Of a stretch of DNA of 64,000 nucleotides, positions 15,286 to 24,570 are shown piece after piece. The translations under genes and the position numbers were made by a program. The DNA is from Longimicrobiales bacterium. Lineage in GTDB: Bacteria; Gemmatimonadota; Gemmatimonadetes; Longimicrobiales; Gaopeijiaceae. The stretch lies in NCBI GenBank assembly GCA_028278645.1, contig JANQDZ010000024.1, positions 16,519 to 80,518 of the forward strand. The letters are read 5' to 3'. Numbering within the stretch: position 1 is the first letter of the stretch; every line of letters starts with the position of its first letter. The notes beneath the pieces are model-generated. The model was given only the letters and a program-made list of their open reading frames with translations, made no database searches and was not told the DNA's origin.

Positions 15286-17760
15286 TTAATCAGCCCGCAT
15301 CGATTCGATGGGGTCCACCCTGGTCGCCCTTCCGGCGGGAATCCCACTGGCGAGCAGCCCGACTACTGCCAGACAGACCATCACTCCGCCCAGCACGGCT
15401 GGATCACGTGGACTGACGCCGAATAGCTGAGAAGAGATCACGCCTCCCAAAGCGAGGGCCCCCGAGAGGCCAAGGAGTAACCCTAGGCCGACCAGAATCG
15501 CTCCATCCTTTAACACCAACCCCCGGACGCTCCCTTTTGAGGCACCCAGTGCCATTCTGATTCCGACCTCCCGTACCCTCTGCTCGACCGAGTAAGCCAA
15601 CACTCCATAGACCCCGACGGCTGCCAGGGAAAGGGCGACGATCCCGAAAATGGACAGGAGGAGCGTGCTGAAACGATCCCTGGCCAGGGCGCTGTCCACC
15701 ACGTTCCCCATGGCTTGAAGGTTGGAGATGGGTAGGTCGGGACTCACCGAGGCGACGGCGCCGCGAACGCCGGACACCAGAGCGTTCGGATCTCCCTCCG
15801 TACGAACGGTGAAGACCATCCGGCGGATGGGGGCTTGTTGGTAGTTAAAGTACAGGGCCGGTTGGGCGTCCTGCTTCACACCTTCGTACCGAATGTCTTT
15901 CACAACTCCAACGACTTCCGCCTCTGAGACAAGGACCGCCCCGAGGGGCCCCCACCGGTATCCAGTGCCGGAAACGGTCTTTCCGAGAGGACTCTCATCC
16001 GGCCAATACCGGTCTGCGAGGGTTTGATTCACGACCACCACGCCGGGGACGTCCAGGCGGTCGAAAGAACCCAGCCCACGCCCTTCTATGATGGGAGTCC
16101 TCAGGGCTGAGAAAAACTCGGGGGTCACATGACGGAAGAAAGCCCTGGTCTCCTCGGCATCTACTGAAAGCCTATCATCGATGACGAACGGCTGGCTGTA
16201 GTCCAGGGTTTGGGTAAGGGGCAATTCCGACGTCGCACCGATCGTCTCCACTCCGGGCAGGGCCCGGATTCCGCTCAAGACGGCGTCGTATGTCTGAGCC
16301 ACATCAGCGTCGGTTTCAGCCGCCGTTGGGCTGAGGTCCATCTCGAACGTGAGGACACCCCCTGGGTTGAATCCCATATCCGCGGAGCGGAGATCCAAGA
16401 AGCTCCTGGAAAGCAAGGCGGCTCCCACGGTCAGGATTGTGGCCAGGCCGAGCTGCCCGACCACAAAAGCGCCCTGAAGCCGGACCCGATGAGCTCCTCG
16501 TGTGCCCCGTGTGCCTTCTTTCAGCGGTGAGAAGACCCTACCCCGGAGGATCCGGAGCATAGGCGCCAGGCCAAAAAGAACACCAGTGAGCACCGTCACA
16601 CCCACCGAGACGAGGAGAACGCTGGGGTTAAGAGTGGCTCGGGCCGTGTAAGGGAGCACATCCGGAGCGACAGATGGAAGGATCTGCAAGGCCAACGCGG
16701 CGCCGGCGACCCCCACCAGGGCACCTAGCCCGGCCAGCAGGAGGCTTTCCAAGACCAGCTGTTTCCCGATTCTCCCTCTGCTCGCGCCAAAAGCGGAACG
16801 GATAGCCACTTCCAGGCCCCTCGATTCCGCCCGAGAGAGAAGGAGGTTCGCCACGTTTGCACACGCGATGAGGAGAATCAGGGAGGTCGCGCCCAGGAGA
16901 ATCCAGAGCGCCCGCCCTGTGTCTCCCACCAGATCCTTCCGAAGCGACACCATCCCGACTGCCCAACCGACATCTGCCGGATGGATCTCGGCGAGACGGA
17001 GGGCGATCCGGTTCATGTCCTCGGAAGCACGTTCTATGGGTACGCCGGTTCCCAATCTTCCCACAGCGCTCATCCATCTGGCATATCTGCTCTGGATCGT
17101 CATGGGCCAGTTCATGTTGATCCAAAGGTCCGTGCCTTCCGGGAAGGTGTGCTCCCGGCGGGCTACTCCGACGACCTCCAAGGCCTCCCCATCGATAACC
17201 AGGGTCCTGCCGACGATCTGCGGGTCCCCGCCGAACCTCTGTTCCCACAATCCCTGGGACAGGACCACCACCTGGGCGGAGCCGGACCCTTCTTCAGGAG
17301 TAAAGGTCCGCCCCATGAGGGAGGCTCCTCCCAGGACCTCGAAGAAATCCTCCGTTGTGTAGACAGCCGAAGCTCGGGTAGGTCCGCCGTCCAATTCCGT
17401 GATTGCCACTGGCGTTGGCCAATACGCCGCCATCCCATGGAAGGTCTCGTTCATCTCCCGCCAGTCCCCGAAGTCCTGGGGTGACACGAAATAGCGATCT
17501 TGGCCCTCAGAAGGGTTCTCTGTCCAAAGGACCACCAGGTTCTCCCCGTCCTGGAATGGGAGCGGATCGAGGAGGGTGGCTTGGACCACACTGTAAAGGG
17601 TCGTCACCGCCCCAATTCCCATGGCCAGGGTGAGAACGGAAACGGCGGTGAAGACGGGGCTTTTTCGCAGGACCCGGAGGCCAAAACGCAAATCGTTCAA
17701 AGTCCGCTCGAGGTATTCAGATGGAGGTTGCCGGCTCCACAGGAAAGAGGGCCCGGCCAC
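15286..17760 (-). CDS. ADOP-type duplicated ABC permease (MacB/FtsX-like)
   Basis: An 824-residue protein with two FtsX/MacB permease units and periplasmic MacB_PCD domains. The N-terminus has DLRFGLRVLRKSPVFTAVSVLTLAMGIGA, an FtsX helix, then PLPFQDGENLVVLW and other periplasmic blocks; a second permease module starts around residue 420 and the protein ends with the typical RVDPIESMRAD. This is the ADOP (acidobacterial duplicated orphan permease) pattern, common in Acidobacteriota and Gemmatimonadota, usually lacking an adjacent ATPase, as here. Substrate is unknown; antimicrobial or lipid export has been proposed for the family. It converges on the small membrane protein and diverges from the S9 peptidase. 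Confidence 0.93.
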   Translation of the reverse strand: MAGPSFLWSRQPPSEYLERTLNDLRFGLRVLRKSPVFTAVSVLTLAMGIGAVTTLYSVVQATLLDPLPFQDGENLVVLWTENPSEGQDRYFVSPQDFGDWREMNETFHGMAAYWPTPVAITELDGGPTRASAVYTTEDFFEVLGGASLMGRTFTPEEGSGSAQVVVLSQGLWEQRFGGDPQIVGRTLVIDGEALEVVGVARREHTFPEGTDLWINMNWPMTIQSRYARWMSAVGRLGTGVPIERASEDMNRIALRLAEIHPADVGWAVGMVSLRKDLVGDTGRALWILLGATSLILLIACANVANLLLSRAESRGLEVAIRSAFGASRGRIGKQLVLESLLLAGLGALVGVAGAALALQILPSVAPDVLPYTARATLNPSVLLVSVGVTVLTGVLFGLAPMLRILRGRVFSPLKEGTRGTRGAHRVRLQGAFVVGQLGLATILTVGAALLSRSFLDLRSADMGFNPGGVLTFEMDLSPTAAETDADVAQTYDAVLSGIRALPGVETIGATSELPLTQTLDYSQPFVIDDRLSVDAEETRAFFRHVTPEFFSALRTPIIEGRGLGSFDRLDVPGVVVVNQTLADRYWPDESPLGKTVSGTGYRWGPLGAVLVSEAEVVGVVKDIRYEGVKQDAQPALYFNYQQAPIRRMVFTVRTEGDPNALVSGVRGAVASVSPDLPISNLQAMGNVVDSALARDRFSTLLLSIFGIVALSLAAVGVYGVLAYSVEQRVREVGIRMALGASKGSVRGLVLKDGAILVGLGLLLGLSGALALGGVISSQLFGVSPRDPAVLGGVMVCLAVVGLLASGIPAGRATRVDPIESMRAD

Positions 17761-17910
17761 CGCTCCAACTCTGGTTGTGGGTGTGATAGGTCCTTGATGT
17801 CGTCAGACAGCATAATGTTCCGTTTGGAACCAAATGGGGCTGCCCGGACCCGATCAACCGAGTACTTTCTTCCCTCATTCCTACCGTCCCCGGCGAAGAT
17901 CAATGCATTG

Positions 17911-17920
17911 AAGGAGGTGA
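17911..17920 (+). promoter_or_regulatory. Full-length Shine-Dalgarno sequence of the S9 peptidase gene
   Basis: AAGGAGGTGA, a complete match to the anti-SD end of 16S rRNA, ends three bases before ATG 17924. It fixes the start of the S9 peptidase and predicts strong translation. Confidence 0.85.
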
Positions 17921-17923
17921 CCC

Positions 17924-20044
17924 ATGGCGAGATATCCTCGTGGCCTGACGGCGGTGGCGTTGATGCTGTCCTGGGGCGTGCCCACCGCGGCCCAGGAGTT
18001 CACCATCGAGGAAGTTCTCTCCGCCCCCATGCCCTCGAACCTGGTGGCGTCTCCCTCAGGGGGTGCATTCGCCTGGATTCAAACCGAGGAGGGTGTGCGG
18101 AATGTTTATGTCGCCACGGCCCCTGGGTACCAGGGAAAACAACTCACCACCTATTTCGAGGACGACGGGCACGGCCTCGGGGATCTGCAGTTCACGGTGG
18201 ATGGGAGCTCCATCATTTTTTCCCGGGGCGGGGATCCAAATCGCCAGGGGCAGTTCCCGAACCCCCGGGGCTTCACCGAAGCTCAGCCTATCAGCTCTTT
18301 CATTATTCCGGTCGAGGGAGGGGAGCCCAGGCGGCTTCAGAATCGCAGAGCTCTGGTCCTGGCTCCCGATGGCACCACAGCGGTTTTTTCCCAGGACGGG
18401 GGGGTCCATCGCTTTCGCCTGGACGGTGAAGGGGAGCCAGAAAAGTTGTTCGAAGTCCGGAACGGTGCCGGGTCTCTGGCCTTCTCACCTGATGGGTCCA
18501 TGATCGCGTTCGTTTCCCAAAGGGGCGACCACAGTTTCGTGGGGGTTTGGGTGGAGGGGGAACAAGAGATCCGATGGATGAGCCCCGGGCTCTGGTCGGA
18601 TGGAATGCCGGCGTGGTCACCGGACGGGACTCAGATCGCATTCGGTCGCACCATGAACATACCTGGCCTTTGGCCGTTCGTGCCGGTGAGAGAGACGGTA
18701 CCCTTCTCCATCCGCATCGCGGACGTAGCAACCGGGAAGAGCCGGGAAGTCTTCCGGGCTGACGAGGGCCGGGGGAGCGCCTTTCATGGATGGAATGGGA
18801 GCGCCCAGCTCTTTTGGGGTGCCGGCGGCCATCTCGTCTTTCCCTGGGAAAAGAGCGGCTGGCTTAATCTCTGGTCCGTTCCGGTTGGAGGGGGCGAGGC
18901 GATCTGCCTCACCCCAGGGGACCTTGAGGTTCAGTTCGGCTCCATCACTCCGGACAAGACGGAGATCCTCTTCGACTCGAACCAGGGGGACATCGACCGG
19001 AAGCACCTTTGGCGAGTTCCGGTGGACGGGAGCCGGAGTCCGGGGCCGTTGACGAGCGGCAGCGGAATCGAGTGGGCACCCGTCATGGACGGCGACGGGA
19101 GGATCGCATTCCTGGCCTCCGACGCCTCGATACCCGCCCATGCGGAGATCTTGTCTACCGAGGGCGCCCGCCGGGCGCTGGTAGACGGTTGGATGCCCGA
19201 CGACTTCCCTGTGGAACACCTGGTGGAACCCGAGCAGGTCGTCTTCAGCGCAGCCGATGGGCTGATGATCCATGGCCAGCTGTTCCGTCCCAAGGGCCTG
19301 ACCCCAGGTGAAAAACGTCCGGCTGCCATCTTCTTCCACGGTGGGTCCCGGCGGCAGATGCTCCTCGGGTTCCACCACCGCGGCTACTACCACAACACCT
19401 ACGCTTTTAATCAATACCTCGCCAACAAGGGTTTTGTGGTGTTGTCAGTCAACTTCCGCTCGGGAATCGGGTATGGCCTGGATTTCCGTGAGGCCATCGA
19501 CTACGGAGCCACCGGGGCCAGCGAGTTCAACGATGTCATGGGGGCTGGAGCCTACCTCAGGAGCCGGCCCGACGTGGACCCACACCGGATCGGCCTCTGG
19601 GGCGGCTCCTATGGAGGTTATCTGACGGCCCTTGGATTGGCTCGGGCATCGGATATGTTCGCGGCCGGGGTGGACCTTCATGGTGTCCACGACTGGAACG
19701 TGGTCATCAACGGGTTCAGGCCCGACTACGACAAAGGCCAGTGGGACGAGTTCTCGCAGCGAGCCTTCGAGTCCTCGCCCATGGCCGACCTGGATTCCTG
19801 GCGCTCGCCGGTCCTGCTCATCCACGGGGACGATGACCGGAACGTTCCGTTCAGCGAGTCGGTGGACCTGGCTTTCCACCTCTCCAGGCTGGGGATCTAC
19901 TACGAGGAGCTGGTCTTCCCGGATGAGGTCCACGGATTCCTCCTCCACTCGAATTGGGTCGCTGCATTTGAGGCGGCCGACGACTTTTTTGAAAGGATGC
20001 TCCTGCAAAACCAGGCTCCAAGCCATACCAAAGCAAGGAAATAG
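17924..20044 (+). CDS. Prolyl-oligopeptidase-family serine peptidase (S9), secreted
   Basis: A 706-residue protein with a signal peptide (about residues 1-25, ending TAAQ), a WD40-like/TolB-like beta-propeller (about 40-430, with repeats such as SPDGSMIAFVSQRG and WSPDGTQIAFGR), and a C-terminal alpha/beta hydrolase. The catalytic triad is visible as S562 (GGSYGGY), D638 (HGDDDRNV) and H670 (DEVHGF). Members of S9 cleave short peptides or act as acylaminoacyl-peptidases or dipeptidyl peptidases. Secretion suggests nutrition from extracellular peptides. It lies 63-88 bp upstream of a TonB receptor on the same strand and may feed it; this is inference from location. Confidence 0.93.
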   Translation: MARYPRGLTAVALMLSWGVPTAAQEFTIEEVLSAPMPSNLVASPSGGAFAWIQTEEGVRNVYVATAPGYQGKQLTTYFEDDGHGLGDLQFTVDGSSIIFSRGGDPNRQGQFPNPRGFTEAQPISSFIIPVEGGEPRRLQNRRALVLAPDGTTAVFSQDGGVHRFRLDGEGEPEKLFEVRNGAGSLAFSPDGSMIAFVSQRGDHSFVGVWVEGEQEIRWMSPGLWSDGMPAWSPDGTQIAFGRTMNIPGLWPFVPVRETVPFSIRIADVATGKSREVFRADEGRGSAFHGWNGSAQLFWGAGGHLVFPWEKSGWLNLWSVPVGGGEAICLTPGDLEVQFGSITPDKTEILFDSNQGDIDRKHLWRVPVDGSRSPGPLTSGSGIEWAPVMDGDGRIAFLASDASIPAHAEILSTEGARRALVDGWMPDDFPVEHLVEPEQVVFSAADGLMIHGQLFRPKGLTPGEKRPAAIFFHGGSRRQMLLGFHHRGYYHNTYAFNQYLANKGFVVLSVNFRSGIGYGLDFREAIDYGATGASEFNDVMGAGAYLRSRPDVDPHRIGLWGGSYGGYLTALGLARASDMFAAGVDLHGVHDWNVVINGFRPDYDKGQWDEFSQRAFESSPMADLDSWRSPVLLIHGDDDRNVPFSESVDLAFHLSRLGIYYEELVFPDEVHGFLLHSNWVAAFEAADDFFERMLLQNQAPSHTKARK

Positions 20045-20131
20045 CCTCAGATGCCGGGGACAGGGGACCCGACTCACCCTGTCCACAAGGACGCCTGAAC
20101 CTTCCGGATGGAGGGGGGTTCAAGGTTGACC

Positions 20132-22456
20132 ATGAAGAAACCCATCCTCGCATCTATCGCCATCGGTCTCTTCCTCTCCGTGGGGGGAGCCAGGGTCGAA
20201 GCCCAGACCGCTGTCCTCACCGGACGTGTTCTGGACGTGGAGACTCAAGTACCCCTGCCTGGCGCGGTGGTGAGGGTCCTGCCTCAGGGGATTCAGGTCC
20301 TCTCGGACGCAGAGGGCCGGTTTCGAATCAAGGGGGTTGCTCCTGGCATGGTTCAGCTCGAGGGCAGCACGCTGGGCTACTCCCCGAAGGTTGAAACCAG
20401 TGTCATGGCTCGTACCAGCCGGCCCACCTATGTCTCCTTGGAGTTGAGGCCAGCAGCCCTCGAACTTGAGGGGATCACGGTGGAGGCCGACGTATTCCAG
20501 GTCCGTGAAGATGCCCCAACCTCCACCCAGAGGCTGACCGAGGTGGAAATCCGCCGGACCCCCGGGGGGATCGGCGACATTTCTCGCTCCCTCCTTTCCC
20601 TACCGGGGGTCCTCGGCGGCGTGGATAACCGGAACGATCTCCTTGTCCGAGGAGGTGGGCCGGGGGAGAACGCATACTACCTGGACGGGATAAGGATTCC
20701 TCAGATCAACCACTTCGCTACTCAGGGCACTGCCGGGGGCGCCCTGGCCCTGGTGAACGCGGATTTTATCCAGGACGCGACCTTCTTCACGGGTGGGTTC
20801 CCGGTGAGCTACGGGGACGCACTCTCCAGCGTTCTCCTGATCAGGAACCGGCCTGGGACCGAAGAGGGGATCGCCGGAGACGTGACGCTGGGGGCCAGCG
20901 AAGCAGGAATCACTCTGGACGGCCCCCTGGGGGGTGAGGGCACCTGGCTGCTCAGCGTGCGGCGCTCCTACCTCCAGTTTCTCTTCGAGGCCCTGGATCT
21001 TCCCATCCGGCCGGATTATTGGGACGGGCAGCTCAGCGCGAGTTGGGAGCCAAGCCAGCGGGATCGGTTCACGTTCACGGGTATCGGCGCCATCGATGAG
21101 TTCGGCATCATCGAGCCCGGCCCGGACGCCGACTTCGAGAACAGGGAGATCTTTCAAAGCGTTCTGGACAACGACCAGAAGAGTTACACCGTCGGTAGCA
21201 GCTACCGTCGGTTGGTGGGTGACGGGGGGATTATCCGTCTCACGGGAAGCCGCTCCGTCACCGATTATCGCTTCTCGGACAAGGATTCAGAGGGCGAGGC
21301 GATCCTCACCAACGAGAGCCTGGAGTCGGAGACAAGAATCGGGGCCGAAGCGGAATGGAAGCTTGGTTCAAGCTCCCGCCTGAGCCTGGGGGGAGAGCTC
21401 GTCAGGGCCTCCATCGGTGCCCAGGTGTTCCAGAAGGCCCTCCCCGGGGGAATCCTCCAAGAGGACGTCCTTTTTGAGACGGAAAAAAGCTTCTGGAAAC
21501 CGGCCCTATGGGGCCAGATCATATGGCGCCCCGGACGGCTCTCCGCCACGGCGGGCCTCAGGGTGGATGGGGTGACAGCTTTGGACGAGGGTTGGGCCTG
21601 GGGACCTAGAGGGAGCCTGAACTATTCGACGACGGCCGGGGTGGACCTCTCTTTGGCCGGAGGGATCTTCCATCAGGCACCGTCGAAGCTCGCCCTCAGT
21701 GTGGAGGAGGACGGTGTCCCCGCCAACGCCGGATTGGCCCAGCTCAGGAATTGGCAGCTCGTGGGAGGAGCTGATTGGAGGGCAAATCCCGGCCTCCGCT
21801 TGAGGATGGAAGGCTTCTACAAGAGCTACGACCAGATGCCTGTGCTGGCTTCTGATCCGCGTATCAACCTGGCGAACCTGGGCGACGACTACGGGTTTGT
21901 GGGTGGCGAGCCCCTCCTCCCCTCAGGGACCGGCAAGGCATATGGAGGAGAACTGTTCCTCCAGCAGAAACTCACGGGATCGCTTTTTCTCCTCGGCGCG
22001 TACACCCTGGCCTGGTCGGAGTACGCCGGAGAAGATGGGATCCTGAAGCCCTCGGCCTGGGACCGAAGGCACGCCCTGGACGTCACCGGGGGATACCGTC
22101 TCGGTGAGGCTTGGGAGATCGGGTCGAAGCTCAGAGTCTTGTCCGGGGTGGCGTACACCCCGTGGGACCTCGACGCAAGCGACCAGACGTACCCACTCAC
22201 AGGACGGGGGGTACGGGACTGGACCATGGCGGGCTCGGAACGAGCTCCTGTTTACGTTCGTCTTGATTTACGGGTGGAGCGGGAGTGGTTCCTCCAGGGA
22301 TGGGACGCTGTGGTCTACCTGGACTTCCAAAACGTGCTGAACAGGGAGAACCCGGTGGGCTTCAGCTACACCCAGGACCCGGCCTTCCCCGACCGCCTCA
22401 GGCCTATCGACAGCGTGGGCTTCCTTCCGACGTTTGGGTTCAGCGTGGAGTTTTAG
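20132..22456 (+). CDS. TonB-dependent receptor with N-terminal carboxypeptidase-regulatory domain
   Basis: A 774-residue receptor with a signal peptide (MKKPILASIAIG, cleaved near AQ), an N-terminal CarboxypepD_reg-like domain (LTGRVLDVETQVPLPGAVV), a plug (ISRSLLSLPGVLGGVDNRNDLLVRGGGPGENAYYLDG) and a beta-barrel ending in FGFSVEF. The plug style is that of receptors without a classical TonB box at the start, often for oligopeptides or oligosaccharides. I favour ATG 20132, where the signal peptide begins; an ATG at 20108 would add eight residues. It follows the S9 peptidase, so an imported peptide is a reasonable guess. It converges on phoU, with only 9 bp between stops. Confidence 0.9.
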   Translation: MKKPILASIAIGLFLSVGGARVEAQTAVLTGRVLDVETQVPLPGAVVRVLPQGIQVLSDAEGRFRIKGVAPGMVQLEGSTLGYSPKVETSVMARTSRPTYVSLELRPAALELEGITVEADVFQVREDAPTSTQRLTEVEIRRTPGGIGDISRSLLSLPGVLGGVDNRNDLLVRGGGPGENAYYLDGIRIPQINHFATQGTAGGALALVNADFIQDATFFTGGFPVSYGDALSSVLLIRNRPGTEEGIAGDVTLGASEAGITLDGPLGGEGTWLLSVRRSYLQFLFEALDLPIRPDYWDGQLSASWEPSQRDRFTFTGIGAIDEFGIIEPGPDADFENREIFQSVLDNDQKSYTVGSSYRRLVGDGGIIRLTGSRSVTDYRFSDKDSEGEAILTNESLESETRIGAEAEWKLGSSSRLSLGGELVRASIGAQVFQKALPGGILQEDVLFETEKSFWKPALWGQIIWRPGRLSATAGLRVDGVTALDEGWAWGPRGSLNYSTTAGVDLSLAGGIFHQAPSKLALSVEEDGVPANAGLAQLRNWQLVGGADWRANPGLRLRMEGFYKSYDQMPVLASDPRINLANLGDDYGFVGGEPLLPSGTGKAYGGELFLQQKLTGSLFLLGAYTLAWSEYAGEDGILKPSAWDRRHALDVTGGYRLGEAWEIGSKLRVLSGVAYTPWDLDASDQTYPLTGRGVRDWTMAGSERAPVYVRLDLRVEREWFLQGWDAVVYLDFQNVLNRENPVGFSYTQDPAFPDRLRPIDSVGFLPTFGFSVEF

Positions 22457-22465
22457 GGGACCGGG

Positions 22466-23242
22466 TTAATCCCGACTCTCATCGTCTTCAAGGAGATCAA
22501 TGTCCTCGAGGACCTGGTCTTCTTGCTCGAGTCCTCCAGCCTCCGAGATCTCTCCGGCCGGAGGCGCGCCATCCCGGTCTTTTTTCTTTTCCTTGAATCC
22601 GATGCGGTGGAACGGATTCAGAACGGACGTAGCTGTGTTTTTCAGGTGGGCTGAGACTCGTTTCAGGTACCGGAGGTATAGCGCCGCCGTGACCGCCCGC
22701 CCGGACTGCCCAGTTAGAACCTGGTCATTCCTCAGGAGTTGTAGGGCCCTTTCCACCCGGCCGGAGACGTTCTTGTGGTTCTTGAGAATCTTCCGAGCCA
22801 AGTCTACGTCGGACCCCTGCAGAGCCGGCACGATGTCCTCGAACATCCCATCAACCACCTCCTCGAGAGCGAGGAATTCCTCGTGTAACTCGCCTCCGTC
22901 GAAAGCTTCAGGGAGGGCGACGGCCAATTCGACGATGTTCTTCGTGTAATCACCGATCCGCTCGATGTCGATGACGATGGCCGTGATCACCAATCCCATA
23001 TTGATGTCCGGGTTGGGAGACACGGTGAAGTGTGTGAGAATCTTCCGGCGAACGCTCCTCTCGTACTTGTTGAGCTGCTGGTCCCGTTCATAGATGTCGG
23101 CCACCATGATGCCCTTCTGGTGAAGGGCAGCCACGGCATCCCGGTGCATGGCGTGGGAGGCCTTGAGCATGAGGAGAGCTTCTTCGAAGGCCTCCTGGTG
23201 GAGCCCACTCGTTTTGAAAGCGGTCAGAAGTCTTTTCCACAT
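22466..23242 (-). CDS. phoU: PhoU-domain protein
   Basis: A 258-residue all-helical protein. It has PhoU-type acidic and coiled helices, e.g. VITAIVIDIERIGDYTKNIVELA, with the family's E-R-I-x-D-x-x-x-N pattern, and a second helical half with QGSDVDLARKIL and ALYLRYLKRVSAH. The tail is acidic and charged (about 215-258). PhoU proteins regulate phosphate import. Here it follows a Na+/phosphate symporter gene on the same strand by 24 bp, so it probably regulates that carrier rather than a Pst system. There is no pst or phoBR gene in the window. Confidence 0.92.
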   Translation of the reverse strand: MWKRLLTAFKTSGLHQEAFEEALLMLKASHAMHRDAVAALHQKGIMVADIYERDQQLNKYERSVRRKILTHFTVSPNPDINMGLVITAIVIDIERIGDYTKNIVELAVALPEAFDGGELHEEFLALEEVVDGMFEDIVPALQGSDVDLARKILKNHKNVSGRVERALQLLRNDQVLTGQSGRAVTAALYLRYLKRVSAHLKNTATSVLNPFHRIGFKEKKKDRDGAPPAGEISEAGGLEQEDQVLEDIDLLEDDESRD

Positions 23243-23266
23243 GGCTTTTCGAGCCTCCCGGCGCTG

Positions 23267-24385
23267 CTAAAGGAGAAAAATGTAAAGAAGGGGAAGGAAG
23301 ATCATCGACATGTATAGGCCGATGACGGCTGCAGAGTTGCGCTTCGAACGCGCCGCGACCTTACCGGCTTTGGTGGCGAGCCAAATCGGGATCGCTTTCA
23401 GTGGATAGTAAATCGCGATGCCCAGGAGATTAAAAGACAGGTGTGCCAAGGCTACGATCACCGCAGCGGGGCTTGCCAGGGAGAATGACGCCAGCAGAGC
23501 TGTGACAGTCGTTCCCACGTTCGCACCGAGTGTATAAGGAAAGATCTGGCGAACATTCAGGACACCCGTCCCGGCGAGCGGAACAATGAGCGAAGTAGTT
23601 GCGGAGCTGCTTTGGACCGACGCCGTAGCCACCAACCCCAAGCCAAAGCTGGCCGCGTCGTTCCGGAACAAAACCCGGCTGAATAGACTCTCGAGACGAC
23701 TGAGGATCGCACCCCTCATCACCTTCATCATTTGCTGAAGGGCGAGGAAGAGGCCGGCCAGAGCCAGGATGGTCAGGGGGATCGTGTAAGGCACCGCATC
23801 GGTAACCAGTTCCGTGAGTGGCTTCACCACCGCCTTCAACGGGCTCGCCAACTCCATCCCGCCGGCACCTTCGAAGGCTCCTTGAAGCCACCTGGCCGTA
23901 CGCTCGACAGGATGAAAGGCGATTTCGATTGGCAGGATGGTGATTGCCGCCAACACGTTGAAGAAGTCATGGACTGTGGAAGCAGCAAACGCCCGCTCGA
24001 ACTCGGTTGGGCGCGTCACGTGCCCCATGGAGACCAGGGTGTTGGTGGTGGTGGTCCCGATGTTGGCCCCCATGATCACCGGCACGGCTAGCTCAATTGG
24101 AAGCTGCTGCCCCGCCACCAGGCCCACGACGATGGTTGTGGTCGTGGATGAGCTCTGGATGATCCCTGTGGCAACAAATCCGAGAAGGAGCCCAGCTACC
24201 GGGTCGGACACCCTCTCGATCAGGTATTCGGCAAACCCTCCTCCGGCCATCTTGAATGCCGAACTCAGGAGCTCGATGCTCACGAAGAACAGATAGAGCA
24301 GAGCAAAAAAGTACGCGGCTTTCAGGACGGACCGAAGGAGGGGCGGCGAGTGGGAGGTGTCTTCTTGGCCGGGGAATGTCGCCAA
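23267..24385 (-). CDS. Na+/phosphate cotransporter family protein (NptA/PF02690)
   Basis: A 372-residue membrane protein with the internal duplication of Na/Pi symporters: GFVATGIIQSSSTTTTIVVG in the first half and GLVATASVQSSSATTSLIVPLAG in the second, each with the QSSS substrate motif, and nine or so membrane helices. It imports inorganic phosphate with Na+. Start is TTG 24385 with GAGGA upstream. A Pho-box-like direct repeat lies about 60-75 bp upstream. It is cotranscribed with phoU (24-bp gap). The family also contains anion carriers of unknown specificity, but the PhoU partner argues for phosphate. Confidence 0.92.
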   Translation of the reverse strand: MATFPGQEDTSHSPPLLRSVLKAAYFFALLYLFFVSIELLSSAFKMAGGGFAEYLIERVSDPVAGLLLGFVATGIIQSSSTTTTIVVGLVAGQQLPIELAVPVIMGANIGTTTTNTLVSMGHVTRPTEFERAFAASTVHDFFNVLAAITILPIEIAFHPVERTARWLQGAFEGAGGMELASPLKAVVKPLTELVTDAVPYTIPLTILALAGLFLALQQMMKVMRGAILSRLESLFSRVLFRNDAASFGLGLVATASVQSSSATTSLIVPLAGTGVLNVRQIFPYTLGANVGTTVTALLASFSLASPAAVIVALAHLSFNLLGIAIYYPLKAIPIWLATKAGKVAARSKRNSAAVIGLYMSMIFLPLLYIFLL

Positions 24386-24443
24386 GTTCCAGTATCCTCG
24401 GAGGGGGTAGGTAAAGGCCGTAGACGAACTCGAGCGCTGAGAA

Positions 24444-24461
24444 GTTACACTTCTGTGACAA
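24444..24461 (-). promoter_or_regulatory. Pho-box-like direct repeat upstream of the phosphate carrier
   Basis: On the minus strand, TTGTCAC (24461-24455), a four-base spacer AGAA and GTGTAAC (24450-24444) form two 7-base half-sites with an 11-base period, the arrangement of the Gram-negative Pho box (CTGTCAT, N4, CTGTCAT). Matches are 5 of 7 in the first and 4 of 7 in the second half-site, so it is suggestive only. It lies about 59 bp before the start codon. Confidence 0.45.
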
Positions 24462-24483
24462 TCCCGCCAGCGGCGAAAAAAAA

Positions 24484-24504
24484 GGGCCGGGAATCACCCG
24501 GCCC
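24484..24504 (-). terminator. Intrinsic terminator of the outer-membrane protein gene
   Basis: Eight-bp perfect arms (24484-24491 and 24497-24504) around a 5-base loop, followed on the minus strand by eight T residues (A-run 24476-24483 on the plus strand). It ends transcription of the 24571-25134 gene and insulates the phosphate operon. Confidence 0.9.
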
Positions 24505-24570
24505 CTTTCTTCTTCCTGTCTTCTTGTCCGTCCGTGACCTCAGGTCGAAGGGCGGAGTAGAGGCACTGCC

